From Gemmatimonadota bacterium (GTDB lineage: Bacteria > Gemmatimonadota > Gemmatimonadetes > Gemmatimonadales > Gemmatimonadaceae): 10,836 nt of DNA. This document shows, in pieces, positions 7,526 to 10,836 of this stretch (position 1 is its first letter; every line of letters starts with the position of its first letter). Under the pieces are notes generated by a model. It was given only the letters and a program-made list of their open reading frames with translations. It was not told the origin of the DNA and did not search any database. The position numbers and the translations under genes were made by a program. The stretch is from the NCBI GenBank assembly GCA_031127185.1, contig JARIET010000071.1:1-10836 (forward strand), written 5' to 3'.

Positions 7526-10500
7526 ATGCTGAAGGCACTGATAGGAAGCGTCTTTGGAACGCGACACGACCGCGAGCGGAAGCGGATGCAGCCGATCGTG
7601 GACGACATCAACGAAGTCGGCGAGCGACTCAAGGGCGTCAGTGACGACGCGCTGAAGGCGCAGACCGCAAAGTTTCGCGCGACCATAGAGGAACGCACGG
7701 CAGCGCTGCGGGGCAAGATCGCCGCGCTGAAAGAGCAGAAACGGGTCGCCGCCGACGCCGCGGCGCGCGAAGAAATCGACCGCGAACTGGGTGGCTTGGA
7801 CGGGCAGGGCGGCGTCGAGAAGGAATACCGTGTGGCGCTGCGGAATACGCTCGACGACATCCTTCCCGAAGCCTTTGCGACGGTACGCGAGGCGGCGCGC
7901 CGCATGGTCGGCACGACGGTCTCCGTGACCGGCCAGGATCTCGTCTGGGACATGGTGCACTACGATGTGCAGCTGATCGGTGGCGTGCAGCTGCATCTGG
8001 GCCGCATCGCAGAAATGGCGACCGGCGAAGGCAAGACATTGGTCGCCACGCTCCCTCTCTATCTGAACGCACTTCCGGGACGTGGGGCGCACCTCGTCAC
8101 GGTCAACCCGTACCTCGCCCGCCGCGACTCGCAGTGGATGGGCCACCTGTTCAAGTGGCTCGGTCTCACGGTGGGCTGCCTCGATGACACGGAGCCGGGC
8201 ACGTTCGAACGTCGTGCGGCGTACGAGTGCGACATCACCTACGGGACCAACAACGAGTTCGGGTTCGACTACCTGCGTGACAACATGGTCGTCGCGACCG
8301 AGCAGCGCGTGCAGCGCAGCCACATCTTCGCGATCGTCGACGAAGTTGACTCGGTCCTTATCGACGAAGCCCGCACGCCGCTGATCATCTCCGGCCCAGT
8401 CGGGGACCAGGGCGATGCGGCGTATGCAGAGTACAACTCCGCGGTCGGCCGCCTGGTGCGCCGGCAGACGGAAATGGCCAACGACCTGGTCGCCGCCGGA
8501 GAGAAGGCCCTCGCCGCCAAGGACGAGAATGCCGCGATGATGGCATTATACCAGGCGCGGCTCGGCTCGCCGAAGAACAAGCGGCTGATGAAGGCGATGC
8601 AGGAGCCCGGGGTGAAGCAAATGGTGCTCAAAATGGAACTCGAGCACATTGCCGACCGCAAACTTCCGGCGGGAAAGCAGATGTACAAGGAGCTCGAGAA
8701 CGACCTGCTCTTTGTGCTCGACGAACGCGGCCACACGGTGCACCTCACGGATCGCGGCGTCGAATTCATGTCGCCGAACGATCACGACGCGTTTGTGCTG
8801 CCTGACATCTCGATCGAGATTGGACGGCTTGAGAAGTCGGAGATGCCGGCGACGGAGAAGCTGGAAGCCCGGCGCGTGATCGAGACGGAGTACGCGAACA
8901 AGAGTGAGAAGCTGAACATCGTCCATCAGCTCCTCAAAGCCCACGCGTTGTACGAGAAGGACGTGAATTACGTGGTGCAGGACGCTCAGGTCCTGATCGT
9001 CGACGAGTTCACCGGCCGGACGATGCCCGGACGTCGCTGGAGCGAGGGCTTGCACCAGGCTGTGGAGGCCAAGGAAGGCGTTCAGGTGAAGGGCGAGACG
9101 CAGACGCTCGCCACGATCACGATTCAGAACTACTTCCGCATGTATGAGAAACTCTCGGGCATGACCGGCACCGCCGAGACGGAAGAAACGGAGTTCTTCC
9201 AGATCTACGGGCTCGAGGTATCCGTGATCCCGACCAACCGCGACATTATCCGCGACGACCGGCATGATCTCGTCTACAAGACGCGGCGGGAGAAGTACAA
9301 CGCCATCGTGGATGAGACCCGCCGATTGCATGAGCTCGGATATCCCGTCCTGGTCGGCACCACGAGCGTCGAGGCATCGGAGACCATCTCGCGCCTGATG
9401 CAGCGGGGTGGCATCGCGCACAACGTGCTCAATGCCAAGTACCACCAGCGCGAGGCCGAGATCGTCTCGCTCGCCGGTCAGCCCGGCACGGTGACCATCG
9501 CGACAAACATGGCCGGACGCGGTACCGACATCAAACTCGGGCCCGGCGTCAAGGAATCGAAACCGTCAACCATCAAGGATGTTGATGGCAAGGACGTCGA
9601 CGTCGACGAGTGCGGCGGCCTGCACATCATCGGATCGGAACGGCACGAGTCGCGTCGCATTGACCGACAGTTGCGCGGTCGGTCCGGCCGGCAGGGTGAT
9701 CCCGGCGCATCCCAGTTCTTCCTCTCGCTCGAAGACGACCTGATGCGGCTCTTCGGGTCGGAGCGTATCGGGCGCCTGATGGATCGCATGGGGGCGCAGG
9801 AGGGCGATGTGCTCACCCATCCGCTGATTACGCGTTCGATCGAGTCGGCACAGAAGCGGGTGGAGCTCCAGAACTTCCAGAGCCGCAAGCGCTTGCTGGA
9901 ATACGACGATGTGATGAACCAGCAGCGCGAGGTGATCTACTCGCTGCGTTCGTTTGCGCTGGATGGTGGCGAAGAACTGAAGGGCGAGTCGGTCAAGATG
10001 GTCGAGAAGGCCGTGGCTCGGCGTATCAATGAGTCGATCGCCGACATCGAGGACCCAGTGGATTGGGACTCCGAGCTCATCCGCCAGGACCTGATGATGC
10101 GGTACATGCTGTCCGTGCCCTGTTTCGAGGAGCACGGCACCAAGCCGCGCACGTCAGCAGAGGCCGAAGACGAGGGCCGTGTCGCCGGCGCCAGTGCGTT
10201 CCACGAAAAGCTCGCCGCCCTGGGGCAGTATGGTGAGCAGGTGCTGGCGCTGGTGATGCTCACGGTGCTCGACGAGAAGTGGAAGGACCACCTCTATGAT
10301 CTCGACCAGTTGCGCAATGCCATCCACTATCGGTCGTGGGGCCAGAAGGACCCGCTCATCGAGTACAAGCACGAGGCGTACACGATGTTCGTCGACCTCA
10401 TGCACGATGTGCACCACACGTTTGCTGAGCGCTTCCTGCGCGTGCAGGTCCAGTTCGAAGGGGACCGCGGTTTCATCCAGCCTGCTGCTCCGCCGCCGCC

Positions 10501-10729
10501 CTCACAGTTGAAGGCGATACACGCCACCGTGGACGAGTTCGGCGTGGCCGCCGACCCGCTGGGCGCCGTGGACCCTGAGCCGGGGATCGACGAGCCGCCG
10601 GCGCCGGCAGGCCGCGTTCCGCAGGCACCCGTGGTGAAGACGGGCGCGTACGACAATGTCGGCCGCAACGATCCGTGTCCTTGTGGCAGCGGAAAGAAGT
10701 TCAAGAAGTGCCATGGGCAAGGTGCTTAA
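7526..10729 (+). CDS. secA: Preprotein translocase subunit SecA, long form
   Basis: A 1067-residue motor ATPase that drives secretory proteins through SecYEG, against about 901 residues in E. coli. Walker A is MATGEGKT (164-171) and Walker B is VDEVD (271-275), followed by IDEARTPLIISG (279-290). The second motor domain has TIATNMAGRGTDIKLG (657-672) and RQLRGRSGRQGDPG (714-727). The C terminus ends with a SEC-C zinc site, CPC...CH (Cys1051, Cys1053, Cys1062, His1063), used for SecB and lipid contact in other species. Extra length comes from an N-terminal helical insert (about 55-108), a short insert near 129-144, an insert within the preprotein cross-linking domain (about 312-385) and a Pro/Ala-rich linker (about 985-1040). 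The ATG at 7526 has AGGAAAG at 7517-7523 as ribosome-binding site. The NDYLA motif reads NPYLA (194-198). Identity is certain. Confidence 0.98.
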   Translation: MLKALIGSVFGTRHDRERKRMQPIVDDINEVGERLKGVSDDALKAQTAKFRATIEERTAALRGKIAALKEQKRVAADAAAREEIDRELGGLDGQGGVEKEYRVALRNTLDDILPEAFATVREAARRMVGTTVSVTGQDLVWDMVHYDVQLIGGVQLHLGRIAEMATGEGKTLVATLPLYLNALPGRGAHLVTVNPYLARRDSQWMGHLFKWLGLTVGCLDDTEPGTFERRAAYECDITYGTNNEFGFDYLRDNMVVATEQRVQRSHIFAIVDEVDSVLIDEARTPLIISGPVGDQGDAAYAEYNSAVGRLVRRQTEMANDLVAAGEKALAAKDENAAMMALYQARLGSPKNKRLMKAMQEPGVKQMVLKMELEHIADRKLPAGKQMYKELENDLLFVLDERGHTVHLTDRGVEFMSPNDHDAFVLPDISIEIGRLEKSEMPATEKLEARRVIETEYANKSEKLNIVHQLLKAHALYEKDVNYVVQDAQVLIVDEFTGRTMPGRRWSEGLHQAVEAKEGVQVKGETQTLATITIQNYFRMYEKLSGMTGTAETEETEFFQIYGLEVSVIPTNRDIIRDDRHDLVYKTRREKYNAIVDETRRLHELGYPVLVGTTSVEASETISRLMQRGGIAHNVLNAKYHQREAEIVSLAGQPGTVTIATNMAGRGTDIKLGPGVKESKPSTIKDVDGKDVDVDECGGLHIIGSERHESRRIDRQLRGRSGRQGDPGASQFFLSLEDDLMRLFGSERIGRLMDRMGAQEGDVLTHPLITRSIESAQKRVELQNFQSRKRLLEYDDVMNQQREVIYSLRSFALDGGEELKGESVKMVEKAVARRINESIADIEDPVDWDSELIRQDLMMRYMLSVPCFEEHGTKPRTSAEAEDEGRVAGASAFHEKLAALGQYGEQVLALVMLTVLDEKWKDHLYDLDQLRNAIHYRSWGQKDPLIEYKHEAYTMFVDLMHDVHHTFAERFLRVQVQFEGDRGFIQPAAPPPPSQLKAIHATVDEFGVAADPLGAVDPEPGIDEPPAPAGRVPQAPVVKTGAYDNVGRNDPCPCGSGKKFKKCHGQGA

Positions 10730-10740
10730 CCACGGGGAAC

Positions 10741-10810
10741 GGCGGGACGTGTGAGGACGTGTGAGGACGTGTGAGGACGTGTGAGGACGTGGGAGGACGT
10801 GGGAGGACGC
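10741..10810 (+). repeat. Tandem array of seven 10-bp units after secA
   Basis: Four consecutive perfect copies of GTGAGGACGT run from 10751 to 10790. They are flanked by one degenerate unit before (10741-10750, 7 of 10 matches) and two after (10791-10800 with one change, 10801-10810 with two). The array begins 11 bases after the secA stop. A TGA appears in the reading frames, so it is not coding. The unit length is about one helical turn. The function is unknown; it may be a simple variable-number repeat from slippage. Confidence 0.95.
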
Positions 10811-10832
10811 ACTGATTTCGGTTCGTCCCCCC
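10801..10832 (+). terminator. Possible hairpin downstream of secA
   Basis: GGGAGGACG (10801-10809, the last repeat unit) can pair with CGTCCCCCC (10824-10832). This gives a nine-position stem with one A-C mismatch and a 14-base loop. No T-run follows within the four bases left in the window, so a rho-independent terminator is possible but unproven. No other terminator-like structure is visible after secA. Confidence 0.3.
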
Positions 10833-10836
10833 GGGT

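Noticed and set aside
7184..8323. Long minus-strand open frames, such as this 379-codon one and another at 1398-2207
   Set aside because: They lie opposite clearly real genes (nadD/secA and the aminotransferase), show no recognisable domain and are expected in GC-rich coding DNA.
10741..10810. CRISPR array
   Set aside because: The 10-bp units are directly adjacent with no spacers, and no cas genes are present.
1..10836. A defence system, mobile element, prophage or other wholly new system
   Set aside because: All supported genes are recognisable sugar-nucleotide, envelope or housekeeping genes apart from the small zinc ribbon; no transposase, integrase, tRNA or inverted-repeat boundary is visible.

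Overview
The window looks like a stretch of chromosome from a GC-rich, diderm bacterium. A lipoprotein of the BamD type implies an outer membrane. The SecA is unusually long (1067 residues) and carries insertions of the kind I associate with Bacteroidetes/Gemmatimonadetes SecA. My best guess is Gemmatimonadota or a relative, but this is inference from protein features and not a search. Every gene I can support lies on the + strand, and genes fill nearly the whole window; the only gaps over 50 bases are 1179-1253 (75 bases) and the tail after secA.

Layout: (1) 1-150, the C-terminal end, or nearly all, of a very small zinc-ribbon protein whose stop overlaps the next start. (2) 147-6035, five nucleotide-sugar genes: a WlbA/WbpB-type Gfo/Idh/MocA dehydrogenase, a DegT/DnrJ/EryC1 PLP aminotransferase, a WbpA-type UDP-GlcNAc 6-dehydrogenase, a UDP-glucose 6-dehydrogenase and a UDP-glucuronate decarboxylase (UDP-xylose synthase). 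(3) 6032-6904, a BamD-like outer-membrane assembly lipoprotein that overlaps the decarboxylase. (4) 6937-7509 nadD (NAD synthesis) and 7526-10729 secA (preprotein translocase ATPase). (5) 10730-10836, a non-coding tail holding a 10-bp tandem repeat and a possible hairpin.

How the genes work together: the sugar genes read as two routes. The first oxidises UDP-GlcNAc at C6 and then C3 and transaminates C3, giving UDP-2-acetamido-3-amino-glucuronic acid. This corresponds to the Wbp/Wlb pathway without the acetyltransferase (WbpD/WlbB) and the 2-epimerase (WbpI/WlbD), which are not in the window. The second converts UDP-glucose to UDP-glucuronate and then UDP-xylose. Both would feed a surface polysaccharide or protein glycan, but no glycosyltransferase, flippase or polymerase is visible here. 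The downstream genes are envelope or core housekeeping genes. I see no RNA gene, mobile element, CRISPR array or defence system. The window is largely ordinary; the most unusual items are the incomplete diamino-uronate route, its overlap with bamD, and the repeat after secA.
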